From the NCBI GenBank assembly GCA_008690995.1, contig VRMN01000001.1:682001-746000 (forward strand): DNA of 64,000 nucleotides, given 5' to 3'. Of this stretch, positions 48,608-56,623 are shown piece after piece. Under the pieces are notes generated by a model. That model ran no database searches. It was not told the DNA's origin and worked only from the letters and a program-made list of their open reading frames with translations. This stretch comes from Porphyridium purpureum. Its lineage: Eukaryota; Rhodophyta; Bangiophyceae; Porphyridiales; Porphyridiaceae. The number at the start of each line of letters is the position of its first letter. Position 1 is the first letter of the stretch. A program made the translations under genes and the position numbers.

Positions 48608-51028
48608 ATGAGTCATTATGCTAAACAGCCCGACGCTGTTGCAGATTCGCAGTGCGAAACGGAAACAGCGATCAGTGCGCACAAGGAAAAGAATGCCGCC
48701 GCGGAACAGGCGGACGAGCATCATGAACAAAACCGTCTTTCCCATAACCAAGCTTGCTTTGGAGCAAGCGGCGCCTCTTCTGTCGAGGAAGTTGGGCACA
48801 AGCCTCAAAGTAATGGGGAAATGTCGACTGCCGTGGGCACAGATGAAACGGCCGATATAGAGGAGCACGAGAACGGAACGGTCTCGGGGGCCCCGGCAAA
48901 AGTGCCGTCCCCAAAGCAAGAGCGGGCTCTTGAAACGCTGGTGGAAGAGCAACGGCCTTTCTCGGCCGTGACACCAGATAAGGCCTCGAGTCCTGCGACG
49001 GTACCGACCGACGTAGTTGGGGGCCAGCAGGACCTCGAGGCACATGGCAGTGGAGCTCGCATGAAAGTTTGGATTCCTATTGACAGAGTCGGTCTTTTGA
49101 TCGGCCAAAAGGGCTGCATGATACGAACCCTGCAGGAGCGCTCTGGTGCGGTGATCACGGTGCATAATGATCGCGTGGACGAGGTGAACAGAATGAAACT
49201 TGTCACAATCTCTGGCGCGCGGGCGAGTGTCAATACAGCGCGCGGTCTGATCGACAATATAATGTCGCGCCCGGCTCCGCTCGGCGTGCGGTCAACACCT
49301 CAAGGTATTGTTCCATCGAGCCCTTCTGCTGCCTCGTTGATGTCACCATATCCTGGCATGGCGACACCGGTTCCGATTTTGCCTCCGTTCTATCTGCAAC
49401 CGCCGGAAGATACAACCAGCGCTTCGCCCGGTATGCCAATGAATGAGGGAGGGAGAAGAAGACCGCACCAGCCTCAGCAGCACGTTCAGCAATGGATGGA
49501 TCCAATGATGCATGCATATTATGGGGCGGTTGCAGCCGCGCCGAGCGGGTTTCCCAGTGCGCCTTACGCGGCCTACACAAATGCGCTATATGGAGGAATG
49601 GCGTACCCGGGGATGGGGATGAGCTTGGGGATGCCTGGTGGTGAGTCAAGGACAGGGTCAAGCCCGGGCATGCGTGCAAGGTCTTATACGGGATTGTCTG
49701 GAAACATGAGTTCAGCTGCTCAGTCGCCACATATGGCATTAACCTCGCGGCAAGTGCTGATACCAAATTCATCCGTAGGCGTGGTTATAGGCAAGGGCGG
49801 TGAGGCCATCAAAACGCTTCAGAACCGATCTCGCGCGTTGATCAAAGTCACTCCCGATAGTCGCGCGGATAAGAGCATCAGTGAGCGTGTCGTGACGATT
49901 TGCGGGACAGCAGAAGCAATCGAGGCGGCTGAGCGAATGCTGATGGAATTAATTTCCGAGCACGTCCAGCGGAAGCAGCAGCGCGGCTGGAGAAAGGGGA
50001 CCGCCGATCTTGGAGGGGATGATGAGCGTTTGGAGGCAGATGTCCGCGACTTGTCGCTCTCGGAACGGAATCTGTCCGACACGAGTGCAACAAACACAGT
50101 CGGGACACCTGCAAGTCCATCAGCGCCTGGTTTGCAGCAGCAGCAGCAGCAGCAACAACAACAACAACAACAACAGCAACAGCAGCAGGAGTACCAGGAG
50201 CAGCAGTTGCAAGATCCTGATGCTGCTCATGCTCAGCAGTGGTACTACCACAATGCAATGAATAATCAAGGTTTTGATCCAGGCACACCGGCCAGTGTTG
50301 AACAGCTTGAGCAGTTCCAGCTCCAACAGCAGGCAAACATGTACTACGGGTTCATGCCATACTATGGGGGCGGCGGTGCAGCATCGCAAGTGCTCCCTGC
50401 CAGTATGCTGGTCCCGAGCGACAAGGTCGGTTTGATCATCGGTCGCGGAGGCGCGACTATTCGAGACATTCAACAACGCGCACAAGTCCGTGTTGTAGTA
50501 GGCAGGGAAGGGGAGTCGCGTGATCCGCGCTTTCGAATTCTTTCTATATCAGGCTCGGTGCCCGCAGTAGAGTATGCGAAGCACCTAATCATGGAAGCGC
50601 TTCACGGAGCTCGGGATGGTTCATTGAATGCCGCGAAGCGTTTTCACGAAGAGGAGACCAAGTATCAGACAGGCGGCGGCGGAAGCAGCAGAGGAGGAGC
50701 ATATGAGGGCGGCGGCGGTCCGCAGGGCGGAGAAACGCACTACATGGGAGCGCCGGGGTACATGGGATTTTCATCAGAGTATTCCGGCTTGATCCCACCG
50801 GCAACTGGTGCTGCCGGCGGTGATCCGTCTGATCCGTCTCATGCTAGATTTTTGCCTGGCGGTATGATGATGTACCCGCCACAGGAATACATGCAGTACA
50901 TGTATGGTTACATCCCGACCATGCCACCAGTTACGCACAGCAGCGGCGGGGAAATGAAGTATCCTTCCGAGGTCATCGAGGGCTTCGCCTCTGCACCGCA
51001 GTCGGAGCTCGGTCAAGACGATGAATGA
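48608..51028 (+). CDS. Three-KH-domain RNA-binding protein with polyglutamine tract
   Basis: An 806-aa protein. KH1 (about residues 152-225) has VGLLIGQKGCMIRTLQERSG, KH2 (about 380-455) has VGVVIGKGGEAIKTLQNRS and KH3 (about 598-675) has VGLIIGRGGATIRDIQQRA. All three keep the GxxG loop for single-stranded RNA or DNA. A run of about 18 Gln lies between KH2 and KH3, with Pro/Met/Tyr/Gly-rich linkers elsewhere, so the protein is likely to form condensates. Layout resembles FUBP/KSRP and PCBP proteins, which control splicing, stability or translation. The start is the ATG at 48608 (MSHYAKQPD). It lies directly downstream of the young retrotransposon. Confidence 0.9.
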   Translation: MSHYAKQPDAVADSQCETETAISAHKEKNAAAEQADEHHEQNRLSHNQACFGASGASSVEEVGHKPQSNGEMSTAVGTDETADIEEHENGTVSGAPAKVPSPKQERALETLVEEQRPFSAVTPDKASSPATVPTDVVGGQQDLEAHGSGARMKVWIPIDRVGLLIGQKGCMIRTLQERSGAVITVHNDRVDEVNRMKLVTISGARASVNTARGLIDNIMSRPAPLGVRSTPQGIVPSSPSAASLMSPYPGMATPVPILPPFYLQPPEDTTSASPGMPMNEGGRRRPHQPQQHVQQWMDPMMHAYYGAVAAAPSGFPSAPYAAYTNALYGGMAYPGMGMSLGMPGGESRTGSSPGMRARSYTGLSGNMSSAAQSPHMALTSRQVLIPNSSVGVVIGKGGEAIKTLQNRSRALIKVTPDSRADKSISERVVTICGTAEAIEAAERMLMELISEHVQRKQQRGWRKGTADLGGDDERLEADVRDLSLSERNLSDTSATNTVGTPASPSAPGLQQQQQQQQQQQQQQQQQQEYQEQQLQDPDAAHAQQWYYHNAMNNQGFDPGTPASVEQLEQFQLQQQANMYYGFMPYYGGGGAASQVLPASMLVPSDKVGLIIGRGGATIRDIQQRAQVRVVVGREGESRDPRFRILSISGSVPAVEYAKHLIMEALHGARDGSLNAAKRFHEEETKYQTGGGGSSRGGAYEGGGGPQGGETHYMGAPGYMGFSSEYSGLIPPATGAAGGDPSDPSHARFLPGGMMMYPPQEYMQYMYGYIPTMPPVTHSSGGEMKYPSEVIEGFASAPQSELGQDDE
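50135..50188 (+). repeat. (CAG/CAA)n polyglutamine tract
   Basis: 54 bp of mixed CAG and CAA codons, about 18 Gln, in the KH-protein gene. The CAA interruptions usually limit repeat instability. Confidence 0.95.
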
Positions 51029-51291
51029 GAAATTCAGGGTTCAAAGTTGTATGGGGACGTGTGATCTCGCGGGTGTGTGTGCCTGTGTGTAGATGTAAGT
51101 ACTCATGCATAAGCACGCTACGCACATGCGCCCGCCGTCTCACAGGAGCCGTGTACATAGAGACAAAAGGCGGGCTACTGGCTAGCAGTAGCTGCATGAA
51201 CAGGAATTTAATAGAGGTACTAGTACAGTAGAATTAATCATTTGAACGGAGTTGCTCCAGGACCAAGTGTGCACGACTTTTGAGGGTCTCA

Positions 51292-52572
51292 TCAAAACGA
51301 TGTGCCAGTGGACGCTTTGTCTGCTGGCAGCTGCTCCGTCATTTTGAGTGCCTCATCAAGGGTGCACTCCTTTTGAAAATCGGCAGGGATCACATCGCAG
51401 ACGCGTCGCTCGAACGACGCGAAGTCTTCAAGCAGCTGCTCCTCACCGTTGTACACGACCCGTACAAAGAATGAACCGCGATTCTGCTGGTTTTCCAGCA
51501 ATTCAATTGCGACGTATGCAGCAAAGGGCGGCCACTTTCCGTCAAAAACACGGAGCGCGACCAGGATTGGCACCAAAGTCGTGTCGTGTGCGGAGTACAG
51601 ATACATGGACTTGGCGTCACTCATCGCGGTGATCTTTTCCCGCATGTTTTCCAGGAATTCGCGTATCTGCCTGCCGATCGCAAGACGCACTGTCTCGCGC
51701 TGGTTCTCGGTCTCTGCGACAAACAGCTCCTCGAGCTGCCACTCTGCCAAGCGCGCGACCTTATTGCTCAGCTCATGGTCCCAGCCTTCAGGCAGCGGAA
51801 TACCATGAGTCATTCGAGCAACAAGGCTATCACGAAGTTTAATATGGCGCACGTCCAAATCGTGCTCCATGCGATTCGCCATCATCTTGCGCACCTCTTC
51901 TTCGTCTGGATGCTGATTGAACCTTTGCTTGGCGCGCTTGAAGAGCAAGCGCAATTTGTCGCATGTCTTTTCGTGTGGAATCAGCGTTTCATGCTCCGGC
52001 TGATGCACAAATACTTCCGCAACACACTGACCCGTACTGTCGTCGTCGAACAATCCTCGGAGCACGCCCTGGGCAGACTGCACTGCGCGAGTCATGAACG
52101 TAGAACGCACGCGCACCTGCTGCGGGTCGTAGCGCGCCGAAATGAGAGCGTGTTTCTCGACATACTCCTTCCGCAAAGTATAACCGAGCTCATACGTTTG
52201 CAAGGCGCCTAGGACCGTCAACTGGCCAGGCTTGCAGTTGCCCACGATGGACGTGACGTCGGTATCGATGGACCTGGACGACCTTGACTTCCAGACATTT
52301 GGCGGCGGATGACCATCTACGCCGCAGATCTTGACGGGAGCAAACAGCTCGTGGTACTTATGCTCGTGGCACTCGTCCCAGCGCACGTGGAAATCGTGGT
52401 GATGCGGACTGCCCATCGGCTGCAATGGCGTGCGCGCGCCATGGCGAAACACGACATTGGCCTGCACGACTTTGAGCTGCTCGCGCGGCGGCAGTGCCTC
52501 CAGACACGTGACGCGGTCTTGGTACACCGTGCCGCTGGCCAGTATACAAATCACACCAAGTCTTCGCTTCAT
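51292..52572 (-). CDS. Histidine acid phosphatase, ACP6-like
   Basis: A 426-aa phosphatase of the histidine acid family, closest in pattern to lysophosphatidic acid phosphatase type 6. The active-site motif is VVFRHGARTPLQP near residue 43 and the proton-donor motif is YLYSAHDTTLVPILVAL near residue 325. The following DGKWPPFAAYVAIELLE stretch matches ACP6 (DHKWPPFAVDLTMEL). The N-terminus (MKRRLGVICILASGTVY) could be a weak signal or mitochondrial peptide. The start is the ATG at 52572. It is head-to-head with the lumen-protein gene across 260 bp. Confidence 0.88.
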   Translation of the reverse strand: MKRRLGVICILASGTVYQDRVTCLEALPPREQLKVVQANVVFRHGARTPLQPMGSPHHHDFHVRWDECHEHKYHELFAPVKICGVDGHPPPNVWKSRSSRSIDTDVTSIVGNCKPGQLTVLGALQTYELGYTLRKEYVEKHALISARYDPQQVRVRSTFMTRAVQSAQGVLRGLFDDDSTGQCVAEVFVHQPEHETLIPHEKTCDKLRLLFKRAKQRFNQHPDEEEVRKMMANRMEHDLDVRHIKLRDSLVARMTHGIPLPEGWDHELSNKVARLAEWQLEELFVAETENQRETVRLAIGRQIREFLENMREKITAMSDAKSMYLYSAHDTTLVPILVALRVFDGKWPPFAAYVAIELLENQQNRGSFFVRVVYNGEEQLLEDFASFERRVCDVIPADFQKECTLDEALKMTEQLPADKASTGTSF

Positions 52573-52832
52573 GACCGCTCACCGCTTGCCCTTCGTCCGC
52601 GATCACAATCCTCGTCCACTGCCGCCACGGCCGACCACAAACCCGCGGCAATGCGGTACAGTGCACAGAACATCAACGGTACGTACTGTACTTCAGGTTC
52701 TGCGGCTGTCATTTTGGGAATGGCTTCCACACCAGTGGCTGTGTGGCGAAGGAGATTGCGCGATGTGGTTTTGGGGGGGGGGGGCACAAAGAGACGCGAG
52801 GCGAGGAGGACGGCGGCAAAGGACGTCTGAGC
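52573..52832. promoter_or_regulatory. Divergent promoter of the ACP6-like and lumen-protein genes
   Basis: 260 bp with GTACAGT at 52656 and ACTGTAC at 52685, an inverted pair about 85-115 bp from the phosphatase ATG and about 145-175 bp from the other ATG. A run of 12 G lies near 52774. Confidence 0.45.
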
Positions 52833-53609
52833 ATGGAGGCGCGGGACGCGAGAACGAGAGCACCAGCTGCATTTCTTGGAGCGCACGCAGGCGTGGCTCT
52901 GCGCTCAATCCAGGATGAGCGCGCAGCGCCGCGTGATGCTGGCAAACGCGCTACGCGCGCCGGCGTGAGAAGGGATGGTGTGAAGATGCAGAGTGGCAGC
53001 AGGAGTCGCGTGGACTGTGCAGAACGCGTGAGTAGGAGGCGCTTCATAGACGCGCTGGTCGTGGTGCCGGCGGCGATTCTCGCCGGCGGTGGAGGAGCGA
53101 TAGGACGTCCAGCGTATGCCGCCACAAAGGACGCGAACAAGGAGCTGCTCGAGTGCTTGACCAATGTGGTACAAAGCCAGCGCTCTCTGAAAAAGGCCTC
53201 TGTGTATCTTGACAAGGCAAATTGGGACAAGGCGCGCACGTACGTCGTCTACTGCACGCGCAAGCTGCGGTTGCGCTCGAGCATGAAGAAGGGCGCAGAA
53301 CTGATGGCGGACCAGAGCAAGTTTGTCGACGCCATGGAATGCGCTGCAGAGCTGGATAACATCCTCACACAGCTGGATGCGTCCATCTATACCGCGATCT
53401 TCATCCCGCCTGGGCTGGACGACGACGGCTTTGAGATCCTCGCACCGGAGGCGCTTCGATACCAAGCCGAAGGTCGCGCATACTACGCCGAGGCCATGTC
53501 GTTTCTGGACACGTATGTCTCGCTGTTCCCCGCGGAGCTCGTGAGCAGCGCGCGCGAGCGCGCGCGCACGCGCCAGGAGGTCATCGACATGACGGAGCTA
53601 ACGGCTTAA
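52833..53609 (+). CDS. Thylakoid-lumen protein with Tat signal, PsbQ/MPH2-like helical fold (unassigned)
   Basis: A 258-aa protein with a bipartite presequence. The stromal part contains APAAFLGAHAG (the AFLG variant of the plastid motif here). It is followed by a twin-arginine lumen signal, SRRRFIDALVVVPAAILAGGGG, quoted as SRRRF plus a hydrophobic stretch, ending in AYA before ATKDANKELL. The mature part of about 160 residues is almost entirely helical with regularly spaced basic residues (SLKKASVYLDKANWDKARTYV, CTRKLRLRSSMKKG), like PsbQ-type and MPH2-type four-helix proteins of the lumen. I cannot name the family. The Tat route implies folding before transport. The ATG at 52833 is the first in frame; the GTG at 52743 is ignored. 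Confidence 0.72.
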   Translation: MEARDARTRAPAAFLGAHAGVALRSIQDERAAPRDAGKRATRAGVRRDGVKMQSGSRSRVDCAERVSRRRFIDALVVVPAAILAGGGGAIGRPAYAATKDANKELLECLTNVVQSQRSLKKASVYLDKANWDKARTYVVYCTRKLRLRSSMKKGAELMADQSKFVDAMECAAELDNILTQLDASIYTAIFIPPGLDDDGFEILAPEALRYQAEGRAYYAEAMSFLDTYVSLFPAELVSSARERARTRQEVIDMTELTA

Positions 53610-53810
53610 CAGCTAAACGGCGCGCCGAATAAAAATCACAATAAACATCCACTGTACCTGACGTACAGCCAGAAATGTTTCAAGAAGGGAGCGCGCGCGC
53701 GAGTGAAAGGATTTCGTGTGCGGAGCGCGCTTGAAGAGCCGCTTATAGTGTGGCGGTGTTTGTTTCGTGTCTTGCGTCTTGATTGAAGGCGGCGTGGAGT
53801 CAAATGCTCG

Positions 53811-56276
53811 ATGGCGCACAGACCGAAAGACAATGCCTCTTCATTCCCGCCCGCGCAAGGCGGCGTGTCCGAGGATAGCGTGATTGCGGGGCCGGTGCGA
53901 GGCGTCATGTCCATGGATCACCGCGAGTCGGGGCGCGCCACAAGCAAGGCTGACTCCGAGACAAGCAAGCAGGAGCAATATACAGCGCATTACTCGCAAC
54001 CTCATTCCCACCTTATGCAGCAGCAAGAAAAGCAACAAGGACAGCAAAGCGTAGAGCAGCAGCAACGGCCGTGGGATCTAAATTTGTCCAGAAGCCTCAG
54101 ACAGATGTTTCTCAGCGACAAGGCGTCTGGTATGTCCCAACGGTCGTCCGCAGATGCGCCAGGGACACGTTCAAATTCATTAGATGCACCAGGTGCAAAA
54201 AAGCAGACTACGGCTGCTCATGAGGCGTCGGGCGACGCGGACTACGAGAGGGCCAAGTCGCCCAGCAGCTTGTCCGGGAACACGACCCTTCGCGACGCCG
54301 TAGACGATATTTCTTCGCCATCCGGCTCAGGAACAAGAAGATTGAGGCGGTGGAGTACGTTCAGCTCGCGAATGAGAGGCTCCTGGGATGGCATCGAGGA
54401 CTATGAGCGCGAACGATCTTCGTTTAGTTCACGTAGGACCGGCTCGGGAAAAGATCCCAAGCTGGGCCGCACGCGGCGCAGCTCAACGTCAAGATTTCAG
54501 TCGCTGCGTCGTATGGCAGGCATGTCGCAGCCCCGGTCTACCGTCGTCACGAATGGCAAACATTTCGTGTTCGAGTCCGGCCTAGATCTTGATCCACTGC
54601 TCCTTCTGTCCAAGATGCCTGCCGAACTCAGCGGCGAGGTCCTCTTGCGACGAACTACGCCTGTCTCGAGCTCATGGGTCCCTTATTGGGCCGAGCTTCG
54701 CGGTCATATGCTGATTTTGTTCCACAGCTCGAAAGTGTCTGATTCTTTGGCTTCAGGCTCGCATCGAGCGGTGCCGTCTTCTGCGTCCTCCTTGGAACTG
54801 CCCATAGTGGGTATTTGTTCTCTGATTGGCACACATATTTCAACAAAACTCGAAAGGACGAGCCTCAGCTCGCGCAGTTTGCCCAGAGAGCGATTTATTC
54901 GTATTTCGAGACCACATTTTGGCTCGTCCATGGTCAGCTTGGGGGCAGGATCGGCATCGCACATTGACTTGCGTTGTCGCGAGCGGCAATTCACGGATGA
55001 GTGGGAATTTGCAATTGCAGAAAAGGCTTCCATGCGCCTGGTGAATGTGAACACGTTTCAAGTCGTGTCAGCGGTCGCCAGTGGAGCGAGTGGAAAAGTA
55101 TTTATTGTGCGTGACAGAATGACCGGCGAATACCTGGCAATGAAGGTGATGTCTAAGGATCGCATATTCAACAGCAAAGGTGAGTATCGCGCGTACTGTG
55201 ACGAGCGTCTGCTTTTACAGCTGTGCAGGGATTGCCCCTTCGTCATCAAACTCCGGTACGCTTTCCAAACAGAACGAAAGATATACCTGGTCACCGAATT
55301 TTGCGAGGGTGGCGATTTGCACTTTTTCCTCCGCTCGAAGAGTATAGACAAGGCGACACTGAGTGAGCCTCAAGTCAGACGACTAGCCGCAGAAATTATT
55401 GAGGCGCTAGCTTATGTGCATGGAAAGGGCGCCGTATACAGAGATCTCAAGCTCGAAAATGTGCTGCTCGACGCAAATGGCCACGTGCAATTAGCGGATT
55501 TCGGGCTCGCGAAATTGCTGGATGAAAACGCCGGTCAAGGTCGCACTCGATCCATCTGCGGAACGCTGGAGTACTGCGCCCCCGAGATGCTTGCGCTCCA
55601 AAGCGAAGATGGTGTCGATACGGGCGCACAGCCCTACGGAATTTCGGTGGACTTTTGGTCGCTTGGTGTGCTTCTGTACCGTCTCGTTCGAGGCACTTTG
55701 CCCTACGATGGCAGCACCACCCGCGAAATGCAGAGTGCAATTCTGGAAACGCCACTGAAATTTTCCAAGAAAATGTCGCCAGAGCTTATTAATCTGATCC
55801 AGCAGCTGCTTGATCGAAACCCAGCTACAAGGCTCGGCTGTGGTCGTGGTAGAAGCCATGCCTCGGCTGCAGAATCGGCTACATCTGCAATGGCATTGAG
55901 TCGGATGTCAGATCTTCGAGAACATCCGTTCTTTGCGTCGTGCGACTGGGTTGGCGTGCGCGCCAAGGAGGACCATCCAGAGGGCGTGTCAGTGTTCCAT
56001 GACCAAGAGCATAGCAAGCGTCTCAGGCCACGACTGCGCCGCGAGAGTCGCGAGCAGCGCGTGAGCCGTGAATACATCGAGTTGCAGAATGAGCTCCCCA
56101 ACTTTGCACTCAGCGAGGCAGCTCACCTCAAACTCGAGCCGGACCACGAGAACGTGGAGTACTCAGACACGTCAATATGGCCATTCATATTTGCGGATAA
56201 GGACACGATTCGTGATTATATGGTCTTGGGGAACTACTTTTGCGCTGCCCGTGTCGTCACAACTTGCCTACTATGA
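53811..56276 (+). CDS. AGC-family protein kinase with N-terminal PH-like domain
   Basis: An 821-aa kinase. The first 240 residues are disordered with a Gln-rich patch. A PH-like module follows at about 245-410 (SSSWVPYWAELRGHMLILFHS at its start, DEWEFAIAEKAS at its end). The kinase domain at about 416-705 has SGKVFIVRD, AMKVMSKDR, the AGC-type YRDLKLENVLLD, DFGLAKLL, CAPEML and VDFWSLGVLLYRLVRGTLPY. After it come NPATRLGCG and HPFF as in AGC kinases. The last 60 residues replace a standard hydrophobic motif, and no clear FxxF[S/T]Y is visible. PH plus AGC kinase is the layout of PKB/Akt, but the order of sequence conservation does not prove orthology. The start is the ATG at 53811. An ACTGTAC motif lies 160 bp upstream. 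Confidence 0.85.
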   Translation: MAHRPKDNASSFPPAQGGVSEDSVIAGPVRGVMSMDHRESGRATSKADSETSKQEQYTAHYSQPHSHLMQQQEKQQGQQSVEQQQRPWDLNLSRSLRQMFLSDKASGMSQRSSADAPGTRSNSLDAPGAKKQTTAAHEASGDADYERAKSPSSLSGNTTLRDAVDDISSPSGSGTRRLRRWSTFSSRMRGSWDGIEDYERERSSFSSRRTGSGKDPKLGRTRRSSTSRFQSLRRMAGMSQPRSTVVTNGKHFVFESGLDLDPLLLLSKMPAELSGEVLLRRTTPVSSSWVPYWAELRGHMLILFHSSKVSDSLASGSHRAVPSSASSLELPIVGICSLIGTHISTKLERTSLSSRSLPRERFIRISRPHFGSSMVSLGAGSASHIDLRCRERQFTDEWEFAIAEKASMRLVNVNTFQVVSAVASGASGKVFIVRDRMTGEYLAMKVMSKDRIFNSKGEYRAYCDERLLLQLCRDCPFVIKLRYAFQTERKIYLVTEFCEGGDLHFFLRSKSIDKATLSEPQVRRLAAEIIEALAYVHGKGAVYRDLKLENVLLDANGHVQLADFGLAKLLDENAGQGRTRSICGTLEYCAPEMLALQSEDGVDTGAQPYGISVDFWSLGVLLYRLVRGTLPYDGSTTREMQSAILETPLKFSKKMSPELINLIQQLLDRNPATRLGCGRGRSHASAAESATSAMALSRMSDLREHPFFASCDWVGVRAKEDHPEGVSVFHDQEHSKRLRPRLRRESREQRVSREYIELQNELPNFALSEAAHLKLEPDHENVEYSDTSIWPFIFADKDTIRDYMVLGNYFCAARVVTTCLL

Positions 56277-56623
56277 AAAGTGGAACGGCCCGGTCCACCG
56301 GCCTCAGAATTTTCCGGCGCAGCTGCATGTCAGCGAAAAGGTCTGCGAGACGAAAGTGGAAGTTGGACGCGGTGCGTGTGAAATTTCCGGCATCTACAGC
56401 TAGGAGTTTGCTGTTCTCAGAAGCATGGGTGGAGTCTTTTCTTGTGCTAAATTGAAGGAGAGGAAAACAAAAAAAAGTATCCACCGTACACGGGCCACAT
56501 CTAGGAAGGGGCAGTTTGTAAATCATATTCCGGGGGGGCAAGCTTGGCGCAATAAATGAGAGATTGGATCGCATTCTATTTAGCTACACGCCTCAACCAT
56601 TACCCACGGTCCTTCGCATTTGC
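56277..56623. other. Spacer between convergent genes
   Basis: 347 bp holding the 3' UTRs of the AGC kinase (plus) and DPE2 (minus). It has an A-rich tract at 56464-56477 and a G run near 56530. No gene. Confidence 0.5.

Noticed and set aside
53811-56276. Naming the PH-AGC kinase as Akt/PKB
   Set aside because: The domain order fits, but the hydrophobic motif at the C-terminus is not recognisable and the PH-like module is interrupted by inserts, so orthology is not shown.
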